A DNA stretch of 64,000 nt from JBDSKH01 sp050245915 (GTDB lineage: Bacteria > Actinomycetota > Actinomycetes > Actinomycetales > Microbacteriaceae). Under the pieces are notes generated by a model that made no database searches, was not told where the DNA came from, and saw nothing but the letters and a program-made list of their open reading frames with translations. The stretch lies in assembly GCA_050245915.1 (NCBI GenBank), contig JBFWWZ010000006.1:26915-90914 (forward strand). The letters run 5' to 3'. Position numbers and translations under genes: made by a program. Position 1 is the first letter of the stretch. The number at the start of each line of letters is the position of its first letter. Below, one piece after another: positions 8,296 to 16,787 of this stretch.

Positions 8296-10007
8296 CCGAT
8301 CTGCTCGCCGGCCTCGACCCGGAGCAGCGGCGCGCCGCCGAGACGCTGCTCGGCCCGGTCTGCGTGCTCGCCGGCGCCGGCACCGGCAAGACCCGGGCGC
8401 TCACCCACCGCATCGCGCACGGGGTGGCGACCGGCGTCTACGACCCGACCCGCGTGCTGGCGCTCACCTTCACCACGCGCGCCGCAGGCGAACTGCGCAC
8501 GCGGCTGCGGCACCTCGACGCGAGCGGGGTGCAGGCGCGCACGTTCCACGCGGCGGCGCTGGCGCAGCTCAGCCATTTCTGGCCGCAGGTGGTCGGCGGG
8601 TCGCTGCCCCGCATCCTGGACGGCAAGGCCCGCCTGCTCGGCCAGGCGGCCGAGCAGCTGCGCATCCGGGTCGACACGGCGGCCCTGCGCGACGCCGCCG
8701 CCGAGATCGAGTGGCGCAAGGTGTCGCGGCTCACCCTCGACGACTACGCCCGCGCCGCCGCCTCGCGGCCGCTGCCGCCCGGGCTCAGCGTCGACGCGAT
8801 GGTCTCGCTGCAGCACAGCTACGAGCAGATCAAAGACGAACGCCGGCAGCTGGACTTCGAAGACGTGCTGCTCGCCACCGCCGGCATGCTCGACAGCGAG
8901 GCGTGGGTCGCCGAGCAGGTGCGGGCGCAGTACCGATTCTTCGTCGTCGACGAGTACCAGGACGTCTCGCCCCTGCAGCAGGACCTGCTCGAGCTGTGGC
9001 TCGGCGCGCGCACCGACCTCTGCGTCGTCGGCGACGCGAGCCAGACCATCTACTCCTTCGCCGGGGCGAGCAGCGACTTCCTGCTCGGATTCGAGGGGCG
9101 CTACCCGGATGCCGCGGTGATCCGCCTCGAGACCAACTACCGTTCCAGCGAGCCGGTGCTCACCCTCGCGAACCGGCTCATGCGCGGACGCGCCGGCGCC
9201 CTGGAGCTGGTCAGCGCCGCCCCCGACCCGTCGGCCGCGCCCATCCCGGACCCGATCGCGTGCGACACCGATCTCGAGGAAGCGCGTGCGGTCGCCGCGG
9301 CCATCGCCGCCGAGGTCGCGGCCGGCACGCGGCCCGAGAACATCGCCGTGCTCTACCGCGTCAACTCGCAGGCGGCCCAGCTGGAGTCCGCCCTCGCGGA
9401 CGCCGGCCTCAGCACACGACTCGTCGGGGCGACCCGCTTCTTCGACCTGCCCCACGTCAAACAGGCCGTGCTCGAACTCGGCAGTGTCGCCCGCACCAGT
9501 GCCGGCGGGCCGCAGGCGCCGCTGTTCCAGTCGGTGAGCGACGTGCTGCGCGACATGGGCTGGACGCTGCAGGCGCCCGACGGCGGCGTCGCGGTGCGTG
9601 AGCGGTGGGAGGCGCTCACCGCGCTCGTCGAGCTCGCCGATCAGGCGGAACCCGGCACGACCCTCACCGCGTTCGTCGACGAGCTGAAACAGCGGCAGGC
9701 GGCGCAGCACGAGCCGACGGTGTCGGCGGTGGTGCTCTCCACCCTGCACAGCGCCAAAGGCCTCGAATGGGACAGCGTGCACATCGTCGGCCTGAGCGAG
9801 GGCCTGCTGCCGATCAGCCACGCCAAAGGCCTCGCCGCGATCGACGAGGAGCGCCGTCTGCTGTATGTCGGGATCACCCGCGCCCGGAGACGGCTGGCGC
9901 TGAGCTGGTCGCGGCAGGGCCTGCGGGGCCAGAACCGGGAGCCCAGTCGCTTTCTGGGGGAGCTGCGCACGAGCAGCGCGGGTGCAGGCGGGTCGTCGCG
10001 GCGCTGA
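8292..10007 (+). CDS. UvrD2-like SF1 DNA helicase
   Basis: 571 aa from a GTG at 8292 that overlaps the nudC stop (GTGA). All SF1A motifs are present: Walker A GAGTGKTRALTHRIA, motif II VVDEYQDVSPLQQ, motif III GDASQTIYSFAGAS, motif IV TNYRSSEPVL, motif V TLHSAKGLEWD and motif VI GITRARRRLAL. The position after nudC matches mycobacterial uvrD2, but the protein ends shortly after motif VI with no HRDC or tetracysteine domain, so it is shorter than the mycobacterial enzyme. Its last 134 nt overlap the convergent ThiF/TOMM-like gene. Confidence 0.88.
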   Translation: MTDLLAGLDPEQRRAAETLLGPVCVLAGAGTGKTRALTHRIAHGVATGVYDPTRVLALTFTTRAAGELRTRLRHLDASGVQARTFHAAALAQLSHFWPQVVGGSLPRILDGKARLLGQAAEQLRIRVDTAALRDAAAEIEWRKVSRLTLDDYARAAASRPLPPGLSVDAMVSLQHSYEQIKDERRQLDFEDVLLATAGMLDSEAWVAEQVRAQYRFFVVDEYQDVSPLQQDLLELWLGARTDLCVVGDASQTIYSFAGASSDFLLGFEGRYPDAAVIRLETNYRSSEPVLTLANRLMRGRAGALELVSAAPDPSAAPIPDPIACDTDLEEARAVAAAIAAEVAAGTRPENIAVLYRVNSQAAQLESALADAGLSTRLVGATRFFDLPHVKQAVLELGSVARTSAGGPQAPLFQSVSDVLRDMGWTLQAPDGGVAVRERWEALTALVELADQAEPGTTLTAFVDELKQRQAAQHEPTVSAVVLSTLHSAKGLEWDSVHIVGLSEGLLPISHAKGLAAIDEERRLLYVGITRARRRLALSWSRQGLRGQNREPSRFLGELRTSSAGAGGSSRR

Positions 10008-10734
10008 TCGCGGCACCGCGGTCGGACACCCGCCACGCGGTCGGCGCATCCGACGGGCCGTCGGCGAGCCGGGTGGCGATGCGCCGCGCCGCGTACGTCG
10101 CCACGGTCATCACCATGATCCGGGGGTGCGCGGCACCGGCACGGCCCCACAACTGCGTCGCTACCGCGGGCCAGGCGGCGTCGGTGTCGGTGCGGGCGAG
10201 TTGCACGCAATAGACGCACGGGCCGCGACCCGGTTCGACGAACGGCCCGATGCTCACCGACCGGTCGGACGCCACCACCGGCAGGTGCGGCACGTCGCGC
10301 CGCAGCCAATGCGCCGCGTCGTCGGGCGGCACCACCCAGTCGGACACGAGGGCCACCAGCGCGGGAGAGCGCTCGTCGGGCCGCGCGAGCAGACCGTCAT
10401 CCGACAGCAGCGCGGCGAGCGTCTCAGCGAACGGACCGGAGCCGGTGACCAGCACCGCGCGCCCGGCGGCCCCGTCAGCGGACGCCGGCGTCAGCGTCGG
10501 CGTCAGCACCGGCGCCAGCCGGTCGAGCAGCGCATCGGCGTCCGGCGGAGTGACGCCCGCGTCGCGGGCTAGCATCGCGTACCCGCTCGGCGAGACGCCC
10601 GACCTCAGCGCCGCCAGCAGCCTCTCGGTGCCCGGCCCGACCTCGTCGACCACCACCGGAGCGTCGACCCCGAACTGCACGCTGGTCGGCGTGCGCCAGA
10701 CCATCGGCGTCTCCGCCAGCAGCTGCAGCACCAT
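9874..10734 (-). CDS. ThiF/TOMM cyclodehydratase-like protein
   Basis: 286 aa from an ATG at 10734 (MVLQLLAETPMVWR). It has the outline of TOMM leader-binding/ThiF-like proteins: an N-terminal winged-helix-like half (LLAALRSGVSPSGYAMLARDAGV), a Rossmann-like middle starting AVLVTGSGPFAETLAALL, a CVYC pair (GRGPCVYCVQLARTD) and a late HPRCSC motif. These are typical zinc cysteines of E1/cyclodehydratase relatives. No precursor peptide is seen nearby. It lies 51 nt after the zincin-like gene on the same strand, and its C-terminus including HPRCSC is antisense to the 3' end of the helicase. An equivalent gene occurs at this locus in other actinobacteria; its function is unknown. Confidence 0.6.
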   Translation of the reverse strand: MVLQLLAETPMVWRTPTSVQFGVDAPVVVDEVGPGTERLLAALRSGVSPSGYAMLARDAGVTPPDADALLDRLAPVLTPTLTPASADGAAGRAVLVTGSGPFAETLAALLSDDGLLARPDERSPALVALVSDWVVPPDDAAHWLRRDVPHLPVVASDRSVSIGPFVEPGRGPCVYCVQLARTDTDAAWPAVATQLWGRAGAAHPRIMVMTVATYAARRIATRLADGPSDAPTAWRVSDRGAAISAATTRLHPRCSCAAPPESDWAPGSGPAGPAATSSAPAVSGRG

Positions 10735-10784
10735 CCAGACAGCGTGCCCCCGGCGCCCGTCAGGCGCGCGAGCTGTCCACAGGG

Positions 10785-12128
10785 TCAGTCCTCGTGCGGC
10801 CGGTCGCCGGACTCGTCGTTCAGCAGATCCTCGAGAGCCTGATCCACCTCGTCGGGCTCCGGCGCGCCGCCCTGCAGGCGGGCGACGAGGGCGGCGGGGT
10901 CGTCGATGTCCGCATCGACGGGCAGGATGTCGGGGTGCGCCCAGAGCGAGTCGCGCGCCTCGGGCCCCACGGCATCCTGAACCGCCTGCCACATCGCCGC
11001 GGCCTCCCGCAGACGCCGCGGACGCAGCTCCAGGCCGACCAGGGTCGCGAACGCCGACTCGGCGGGACCGCCCGCCGCGCGACGGCGGCGCACCGTCTCG
11101 GCGATCGCCCCGCTCTTCGGCAGGCGGGTGGTCGCGGCGGCGGTCACCACATCCACCCAGCCCTCGATGAGGGCGAGCATCGTCTCGAGCCGGGCCAGCG
11201 CCGCCAGCTGCTCATCGGACTTCGGCGGGATCAGCGCACCGCTCGTGACAGCGGCCCGCAACTCCTCTGGGTTCGACGGGTCGAAATCGGCGGCCAGCCG
11301 CTCGAGCCGGTCGGTGTCGATGCGGATGCCCCGCGCGAAATCGGTGATCTGGGTCAGGAGGTGCAGCCGCAGCCACTTCGCGTGACGGAACAGCCGCGCA
11401 TGCGCGAGCTCCCGCACCGACAGGTACAACCTCACCTCGTCGATCGGGATGTCGAGGCCGGAGGCGAACGCGTCGACGTTCTGCGCCACCAGGGCGGCCT
11501 GGCGCTGCTCCCCGTCGAGCAACGGGATGCCGACGTCGCCACCCGACACCACCTCGCCCGCCAGCTGGCCCACCACCTGGCCGAGTTGCATCGCGAACAG
11601 GGTGCCGCCGACGTTGCGCATCAGCCTGCCCGCGTCGCCGAGCTGGCTCATCAGCTCTTCGGGAGCCTGCTCCTCGAGCACACCGGTGAGAGCGTCGGCG
11701 ATCGACGACGCGACCGGCTCCGCGAGCTGGGTCCACACCGGCATCGTCGCCTCGGTCCAGCCGGCGCGGGTCAGCAGCACCGGCTCGACGGTGAGAGCGG
11801 CGATGTCGGTCGTCTCGTCGAGCCAGAGCGCCGCGACATGCAGCGCCTGCTCGAGCGCCGACTGCTCGCCCGGCGTCGCCGGCACCGCGGAACGCGCCGC
11901 AAGCCCCTTCGCCTGCTCGAGTGCGAGGCTCCAGTTGATGCCCTCGCCGCTGTTCTGCAGCGCCTGCTGCAGCTGGCCGATCAGGCGCTGCACCAGCTCC
12001 GGGTCGTCGGGCAGGCCGGCCGCGCTCGCCAGCCGGGCGGGATCGAGGTCGCTGTTGCCCGCCAGGAAGTCGCGCAGCATGTCGCGGAACTCCTCCTCGG
12101 AGGGACCATCCGGCTGATCATCGGCCAT
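10785..12128 (-). CDS. Zinc-dependent metalloprotease-like protein (DUF2342 family)
   Basis: 447 aa. The central helices carry the family signature VRELAHARLFRHAKWLRLHL and later ALIEGWVDVVTAAA. DUF2342 proteins have a zincin fold. In the branch next to uvrD2 and the Lon-like protease the second motif commonly reads EGWVD where a metal-binding His would sit, so peptidase activity is doubtful. N- and C-termini are acidic and probably flexible (NDESGDRPHED at the end). It is divergent from the Lon-like protease gene, with 76 nt between starts. Confidence 0.8.
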   Translation of the reverse strand: MADDQPDGPSEEEFRDMLRDFLAGNSDLDPARLASAAGLPDDPELVQRLIGQLQQALQNSGEGINWSLALEQAKGLAARSAVPATPGEQSALEQALHVAALWLDETTDIAALTVEPVLLTRAGWTEATMPVWTQLAEPVASSIADALTGVLEEQAPEELMSQLGDAGRLMRNVGGTLFAMQLGQVVGQLAGEVVSGGDVGIPLLDGEQRQAALVAQNVDAFASGLDIPIDEVRLYLSVRELAHARLFRHAKWLRLHLLTQITDFARGIRIDTDRLERLAADFDPSNPEELRAAVTSGALIPPKSDEQLAALARLETMLALIEGWVDVVTAAATTRLPKSGAIAETVRRRRAAGGPAESAFATLVGLELRPRRLREAAAMWQAVQDAVGPEARDSLWAHPDILPVDADIDDPAALVARLQGGAPEPDEVDQALEDLLNDESGDRPHED

Positions 12129-12204
12129 GCGCTCTACGCTAGCCCGCGGTCCGGTCGCGTCACCGGCATTCCCTTAGGCTCGCAGCGAACATGATTGGAC
12201 CGAT

Positions 12205-13278
12205 GTGAGAAACCCCGGCCCCCTCGTCGGCTGGATCCTGATGATCGCCGCCATCGCGGGCACCGTCGTGCTCGGCACCCTCCCGGCGCCCTACGTGATC
12301 GAGAGCCCCGGCCCGGTGTTCGACACCATCGGCGACATCGACCTGGCGGGGGAGTCCACCCCCGTCATCGACATCGACGGCAGCGAGACGTACCCCACCT
12401 CCGGCAGTCTCGACATGCTCACCGTCACGCTGCGCGGATCGCGCGAGAGACCGCTCAGCTGGATCGACCTCGCTGTCGCCTGGTTCGACCCCACCCGCGC
12501 GGTCGTCCCCGTCGAGTACGTCTACCCGGCCGGCCAATCCGACCAGCAGAACGACGACGCCAGCGCCGCCGACATGGCCGACTCGCAGCAGGAGGCGGTG
12601 GCCGCCGCCCTGCGCGAGCTCGGCATCGACTACACCAGCATCGTCACCGTCGCCTCCACGCTCGACGGGTACCCGGCCGACGGGGTGCTCGAACCAGGCG
12701 ACCAGATCCTCAGCGTCGACGGCGACCAGATCGACGGGGTGACCGAGCTCACTGCGGCGCTCGCCGCCCAGCCGATCGGATCGACGTTCCAGCTCGACAT
12801 CGTGCGGGACGGCGCCGAGCAGACCGTCGAACTCACCACCGCCGCATCGCCGGACGACGCCACCGTTCCCATCGTCGGGATCGGGCCGGGGGCGACCTAC
12901 GACTTCCCGTTCGACGTCACCATCAACCTCGGCGACGTCGGGGGCCCGAGCGCCGGCACCATGCTCGCCCTCGGCGTGTACGACAAGCTCACCCCCGGTG
13001 AGCTGACCGGCGGGGAGCGGATCGCCGGCACCGGCACCATCGCGGCGGACGGTGAGGTGGGGGCGATCGGCGGGATCCGGCAGAAGATGTACGGCGCATC
13101 CGCTGCCGGTGCCGACTGGTTCCTCGCCCCCGCATCGAACTGCGACGAGGTCGTCGGGCACGTCCCCGACGGGCTGGAGGTGTTCGCGATCAGCACGCTC
13201 GATCAGGCGATCCACACCGTCGAGACCATCGCCGACGGCGGCGACACCTCCGGGCTGGCCACCTGCACCGCGGGCTGA
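12205..13278 (+). CDS. PDZ domain, Lon-like (S16) serine protease
   Basis: 357 aa from a GTG at 12205. One N-terminal membrane helix (residues 5-27) anchors an extracytoplasmic part: a PDZ domain (about 140-210, GVLEPGDQILSVDGDQIDGV) and a C-terminal Lon-type protease domain. The catalytic Ser is in GGPSAGTMLAL and the catalytic Lys in GGIRQKMYGA. Family members (YlbL/Rv3194c type) are thought to degrade membrane-associated or exported proteins. The order zincin, Lon-like, UPF0182 is conserved in actinobacteria. Confidence 0.9.
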   Translation: MRNPGPLVGWILMIAAIAGTVVLGTLPAPYVIESPGPVFDTIGDIDLAGESTPVIDIDGSETYPTSGSLDMLTVTLRGSRERPLSWIDLAVAWFDPTRAVVPVEYVYPAGQSDQQNDDASAADMADSQQEAVAAALRELGIDYTSIVTVASTLDGYPADGVLEPGDQILSVDGDQIDGVTELTAALAAQPIGSTFQLDIVRDGAEQTVELTTAASPDDATVPIVGIGPGATYDFPFDVTINLGDVGGPSAGTMLALGVYDKLTPGELTGGERIAGTGTIAADGEVGAIGGIRQKMYGASAAGADWFLAPASNCDEVVGHVPDGLEVFAISTLDQAIHTVETIADGGDTSGLATCTAG

Positions 13279-13281
13279 CCC

Positions 13282-13310
13282 GGTCTCGATACGCCTTCGG
13301 CTGCTCGACC
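13282..13310. repeat. Microbacteriaceae-type dispersed repeat (single copy here)
   Basis: The stretch starting GGTCTCGATACGCCTTCGG and ending GCTCGACC sits between two genes and has interrupted dyad symmetry (GGTC...GACC). I recall near-identical intergenic sequences scattered through Microbacteriaceae genomes. Only one copy was noticed in this window, so calling it a REP-like repeat rests on memory of the group, not on repetition seen here. Confidence 0.4.
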
Positions 13311-13348
13311 CAGGGGTTTTCGCAGCATAGGAACCCTAGGATCAGGGC

Positions 13349-16249
13349 GTGTCCACAGCCACGCCCCGCCCCGCCGCCCCTCGGAGCAGAACGCGCGCCG
13401 CCCTGGCGATCACCGCCGCGATCCTCGCGGTCCTGATCATCGCGTTCTTCATCTTCTCCGGCCTGTACGCCGACGTGCTCTGGTTCGACCAGCTCGGCTT
13501 CCTCGAGGTGCTGACCACGCAGTGGGCGGCACTCGCCGCCATGTTCGGCATCGGGTTCCTCGCGATGGGCCTCGTCGTGTGGCTGAGCATCGCGATCGCG
13601 TACCGCTCCCGCCCCGTCTACGTGAAGCTCAACTCGCAGCTCGACCGCTACCAGCAGGTCGTCGAGCCGCTGCGCCGCCTCGCGATGTACGGCATCCCGA
13701 TCGTGCTCGGCCTCTTCATCGGCGTCTCCACCGCCACCCGCTGGACCACCGTGCTGCAGTGGCTGCACCGCACCCCGTTCGGCCAGAAAGACCCGCAGTT
13801 CGGTCTCGACGTCTCCTTCTACGTCTACGAGCTGCCGTTCTACCGGGGCGTGCTCGCCTACGCGTCCGCGATCGTGCTCATCGCGGGCCTCGCGGCGCTC
13901 GCCACCGCCTATCTGTACGGCGGCATCCGGATCAACGGTCGCGAGGTGCGCGTGACGCGTGCCGCCCGCATCCAGCTCGCCGTCACCGCCGCGGTCTACC
14001 TGGCGCTGCAGGCCGTCAGCATCTGGTTCGACCAGTACGCCACCCTCACCGACGACGGCGGGCTGATCACCGGCGCCGCGTACACCGACGTCAACGCCGT
14101 CATCCCCGGCCGGGTCATCCTGGCCGGCATCGCGGCGCTCGTCGCCGTGCTCGCACTCGTCACCGCCGTGATCGGCCGCTGGCGTCTGCCCCTCATCGGC
14201 ACCGCGCTGCTCGTCGTCTCCAGCCTGGTCATCGGGTCGATCTACCCGGCGATCATCCAGCGCTTCCAGGTGGAGCCGAGCGCTCGCACCCTCGAGGCCG
14301 AATACATCCAGCGCAACATCGACGCCACCCGCGAGGCCTACGGCGTCGACGACGACCACGTGCAGGTGCGGCCGTACGCGGCGGTGACGGATGCCGAGGC
14401 CGGCGCCCTGCGCGAAGACGCCGAGACGACGGCCAACATCCGCATCCTGGATCCGGCGATCGTCTCCGACACGTTCAAGCAGCTCGAGCGGGTCAAGCAG
14501 TTCTACACGTTCCCCGAACACCTCGACGTCGACCGCTACCAGATCGACGGCGAGACGCAAGACACCGTGATCGCGGTGCGCGAACTCAACCAGGCGGGGC
14601 AGAGCGCCAACGACTGGTTCAACAACACGCTCGTCTACACCCACGGTTTCGGCATCGTCGCCGCCTACGGCAACCAGCGCGCGGTCGATGGGCAGCCGCT
14701 CTTCCTGGAGTCAGGCATCCCGTCCTCCGGCGACCTCGGCGAGTTCGAACCCCGCATCTACTTCGGCGAGAGCTCGCCGCGGTACTCCATCGTCGGAGGC
14801 ACCCCCGACGGCAAGCCGGCCGAGCTCGACTACCCGTCGGGCGACGAAGACGACGGCAACGACCGCTACACCACGTTCGACGGCGACGGCGGGCCGAAGC
14901 TCGACAACGTCTTCAAGCGCCTCGTCTACGCGATCAAGTTCCAGTCGGAGCAGGTCGTGCTCTCGACCAACGTCACCGACGACTCCCAGATCCTGTACGA
15001 CCGCAACCCGGTGCTGCGCGTGCAGAAGGTCGCGCCGTACCTGACCCTCGACTCCGACGCCTACCCGGCCGTCGTCGACGGTCGTGTGATGTGGATCCTG
15101 GACGGGTACACCACCACCGACGCGTACCCGTACTCCCGCATCCAGCAGCTGACGAGCGCCATCGCCGACACCTACACGCCGACGCCCGGCTACGCGCTCG
15201 ACGACATCAACTACATCCGTAACTCGGTGAAGGCCACCGTCGACGCCTACACCGGCGAGGTGAAGATCTACGCCTGGGACACCGAAGACCCGATCCTGCA
15301 GACCTGGGACAAGATCTTCCCCGGCACCATCACCTCGGCCGACGAGATGAGCGACGACCTGATCGCGCACATCCGCTACCCGGCGGACCTGTTCAAGGTG
15401 CAGCGGCAGATCCTCGAGACCTACCACGTGACCGATCCCGGCACGTACTTCTCGGCGAACGACGCCTGGGTCACCCCGAAAGACCCGACCCAGCCCGCCA
15501 GCACGGCGAAACTGCAGCCGCCGTACTACCTGACGATGCAGGTGCCGGGCACCGACAAGCCGGCGTTCACGCTGTACTCCACCTACATCCCGCGCACCGG
15601 GTCGGATGACGCGGCACAGAGCGTGCTCACCGGCTATCTGGCGGTGAACTCCGACGCGGGACCGGACTACGGCAAGCTCACGCTGCTGACGCTCCCCAAG
15701 TCGGACACCGTCCCCGGTCCCGGCCAGGCGCAGAACCAGTTCAGCTCGGACGACGAGGTCGCCAGCCAGATCGCCCTGCTCGAACGCGGCTCCACCGAGG
15801 TGCTGCGCGGCAACCTGCTCACCCTGCCCGTCGGCGGCGGCCTGCTCTACGTGCAGCCGGTCTACGTGAAGTCGACCGGTGAGACCAGTTACCCGCTGCT
15901 GCGCAAGATCCTCGTCGGCTTCGGCGACAAGGTCGCATTCGAAGACACCCTCGATGCGGCGCTCGACGTGCTGTTCGGCGGCGACAGCGGGGCGGAGGCC
16001 GGTGACACCGACGTGCCCGTCGATCCGACGGATCCCACCACCCCGACCGATCCCGCCACGCCGACCGACCCGGGCACCGGGTCAGGCACCGTCGACGAGG
16101 CTGCGCTCCAGGCGGCTCTGGCCGCCTACCAGCAGGCGCTGAAGGACCGGCAGCAGGCGTACGCCGACGGCGACCTGGTGGCTGCGGCGCAGGCCGACCA
16201 GCGCATGCAGGATGCCGTGGAGGCCGCCATCGCCGCGACCGGCGGGTGA
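13349..16249 (+). CDS. UPF0182 family integral membrane protein
   Basis: 966 aa from a GTG at 13349 preceded by AGGATCAGGG. About seven membrane helices occupy the first 320 residues (ALAITAAILAVLIIAFFIF is the first). A large conserved soluble domain follows (ARTLEAEYIQRNIDATREAYGV, ELNQAGQSANDWFNNTLVYT). The tail is a Pro/Thr/Asp linker (VDPTDPTTPTDPATPTDP) and a short helical coil near the C-terminus. The family is universal in actinobacteria (Rv3193c-like) and has no established function. Confidence 0.9.
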   Translation: MSTATPRPAAPRSRTRAALAITAAILAVLIIAFFIFSGLYADVLWFDQLGFLEVLTTQWAALAAMFGIGFLAMGLVVWLSIAIAYRSRPVYVKLNSQLDRYQQVVEPLRRLAMYGIPIVLGLFIGVSTATRWTTVLQWLHRTPFGQKDPQFGLDVSFYVYELPFYRGVLAYASAIVLIAGLAALATAYLYGGIRINGREVRVTRAARIQLAVTAAVYLALQAVSIWFDQYATLTDDGGLITGAAYTDVNAVIPGRVILAGIAALVAVLALVTAVIGRWRLPLIGTALLVVSSLVIGSIYPAIIQRFQVEPSARTLEAEYIQRNIDATREAYGVDDDHVQVRPYAAVTDAEAGALREDAETTANIRILDPAIVSDTFKQLERVKQFYTFPEHLDVDRYQIDGETQDTVIAVRELNQAGQSANDWFNNTLVYTHGFGIVAAYGNQRAVDGQPLFLESGIPSSGDLGEFEPRIYFGESSPRYSIVGGTPDGKPAELDYPSGDEDDGNDRYTTFDGDGGPKLDNVFKRLVYAIKFQSEQVVLSTNVTDDSQILYDRNPVLRVQKVAPYLTLDSDAYPAVVDGRVMWILDGYTTTDAYPYSRIQQLTSAIADTYTPTPGYALDDINYIRNSVKATVDAYTGEVKIYAWDTEDPILQTWDKIFPGTITSADEMSDDLIAHIRYPADLFKVQRQILETYHVTDPGTYFSANDAWVTPKDPTQPASTAKLQPPYYLTMQVPGTDKPAFTLYSTYIPRTGSDDAAQSVLTGYLAVNSDAGPDYGKLTLLTLPKSDTVPGPGQAQNQFSSDDEVASQIALLERGSTEVLRGNLLTLPVGGGLLYVQPVYVKSTGETSYPLLRKILVGFGDKVAFEDTLDAALDVLFGGDSGAEAGDTDVPVDPTDPTTPTDPATPTDPGTGSGTVDEAALQAALAAYQQALKDRQQAYADGDLVAAAQADQRMQDAVEAAIAATGG

Positions 16250-16295
16250 GCACGGAAGCGCTCGCCCCGAAACCCTGGTAACCTGGACAACGCAC

Positions 16296-16369
16296 CGCGG
16301 GGTGGAGCAGTTCGGTAGCTCGCTGGGCTCATAACCCAGAGGTCGCAGGTTCAAATCCTGTCCCCGCAA
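16296..16369 (+). tRNA. Initiator tRNA-fMet (CAT)
   Basis: A 74-nt cloverleaf with acceptor CGCGGGG/CCCCGCA, anticodon loop CTCATAA in a stem ending in three G-C pairs (GGG/CCC), and a T-arm with GGTTCAAATCC. The C1-A72 mismatch and the three consecutive G-C pairs of the anticodon stem are hallmarks of initiator tRNA. The 3' CCA is not encoded. An excisionase and integrase follow immediately, so this gene is the probable integration site of the element to its right. Confidence 0.95.
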
Positions 16370-16374
16370 CGAAA

Positions 16375-16407
16375 TCAGGCCCGGAGATCGCAGATCTCCG
16401 GGCCTGA
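16375..16407 (+). terminator. Perfect 15-bp hairpin after tRNA-fMet
   Basis: TCAGGCCCGGAGATC and its exact reverse complement flank a 3-nt loop (GCA), starting 6 nt after the tRNA. It has no downstream U-run. It most likely terminates or processes the tRNA transcript. Because it lies at the left boundary of the inserted element it could also be part of the attachment or recombinase-arm region. Confidence 0.6.
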
Positions 16408-16550
16408 AAGGTTAAGGGATTTGATCCTCCCGCCACTTACCTGCCAAAAACCCCTTCTCGGCGCGCACGTCAGCCCGCTTCTTCGTCATCGTCGTGGACG
16501 GTCACGGAACCCTGCGGAGCGTGGTGGGGCCGTGGGCGCACCTTCTGGAT

Positions 16551-16781
16551 ATGAAGATCGGCGTCCCCACTCTGAGCGACCTGGAACCGTTGCTCTCGAT
16601 CGACGAGCTGGCCGACTACCTCGACATCCCGGTGTCGACGATCCGCGATTGGCGCACCGACGGCAAGGGGCCGCGTGCGATCCGGCTCGGCGGCCGTCTC
16701 CGGTTCGCGGTCAGCGACGTGCAGGCTTGGCTTGGCGAGCAGCGAGAGACTTCGCCAGGGCAGACCGCATCCGGGTGGTGA
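16551..16781 (+). CDS. xis: Excisionase (MerR/AlpA-type HTH)
   Basis: 76 aa from the ATG at 16551; an upstream in-frame ATG at 16494 would add residues unlike the family. The core LSIDELADYLDIPVSTIRDW with the wing GPRAIRLGGRLRFAVSDVQ is the HTH_17 excisionase fold. Such proteins bend attachment-site DNA to direct the integrase towards excision. It ends 6 nt before the integrase start and is co-directional with it. Confidence 0.88.
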   Translation: MKIGVPTLSDLEPLLSIDELADYLDIPVSTIRDWRTDGKGPRAIRLGGRLRFAVSDVQAWLGEQRETSPGQTASGW

Positions 16782-16787
16782 GGCGGG

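Noticed and set aside
8100..10049. A 649-codon open frame antisense to the uvrD2-like helicase
   Set aside because: No recognisable domain, and the helicase on the plus strand has every SF1 motif.
16494..16550. Upstream start for the excisionase (ATG 16494)
   Set aside because: The added residues do not resemble HTH_17 excisionases, which normally start a few residues before the LSIDELADYL helix; ATG 16551 fits better.
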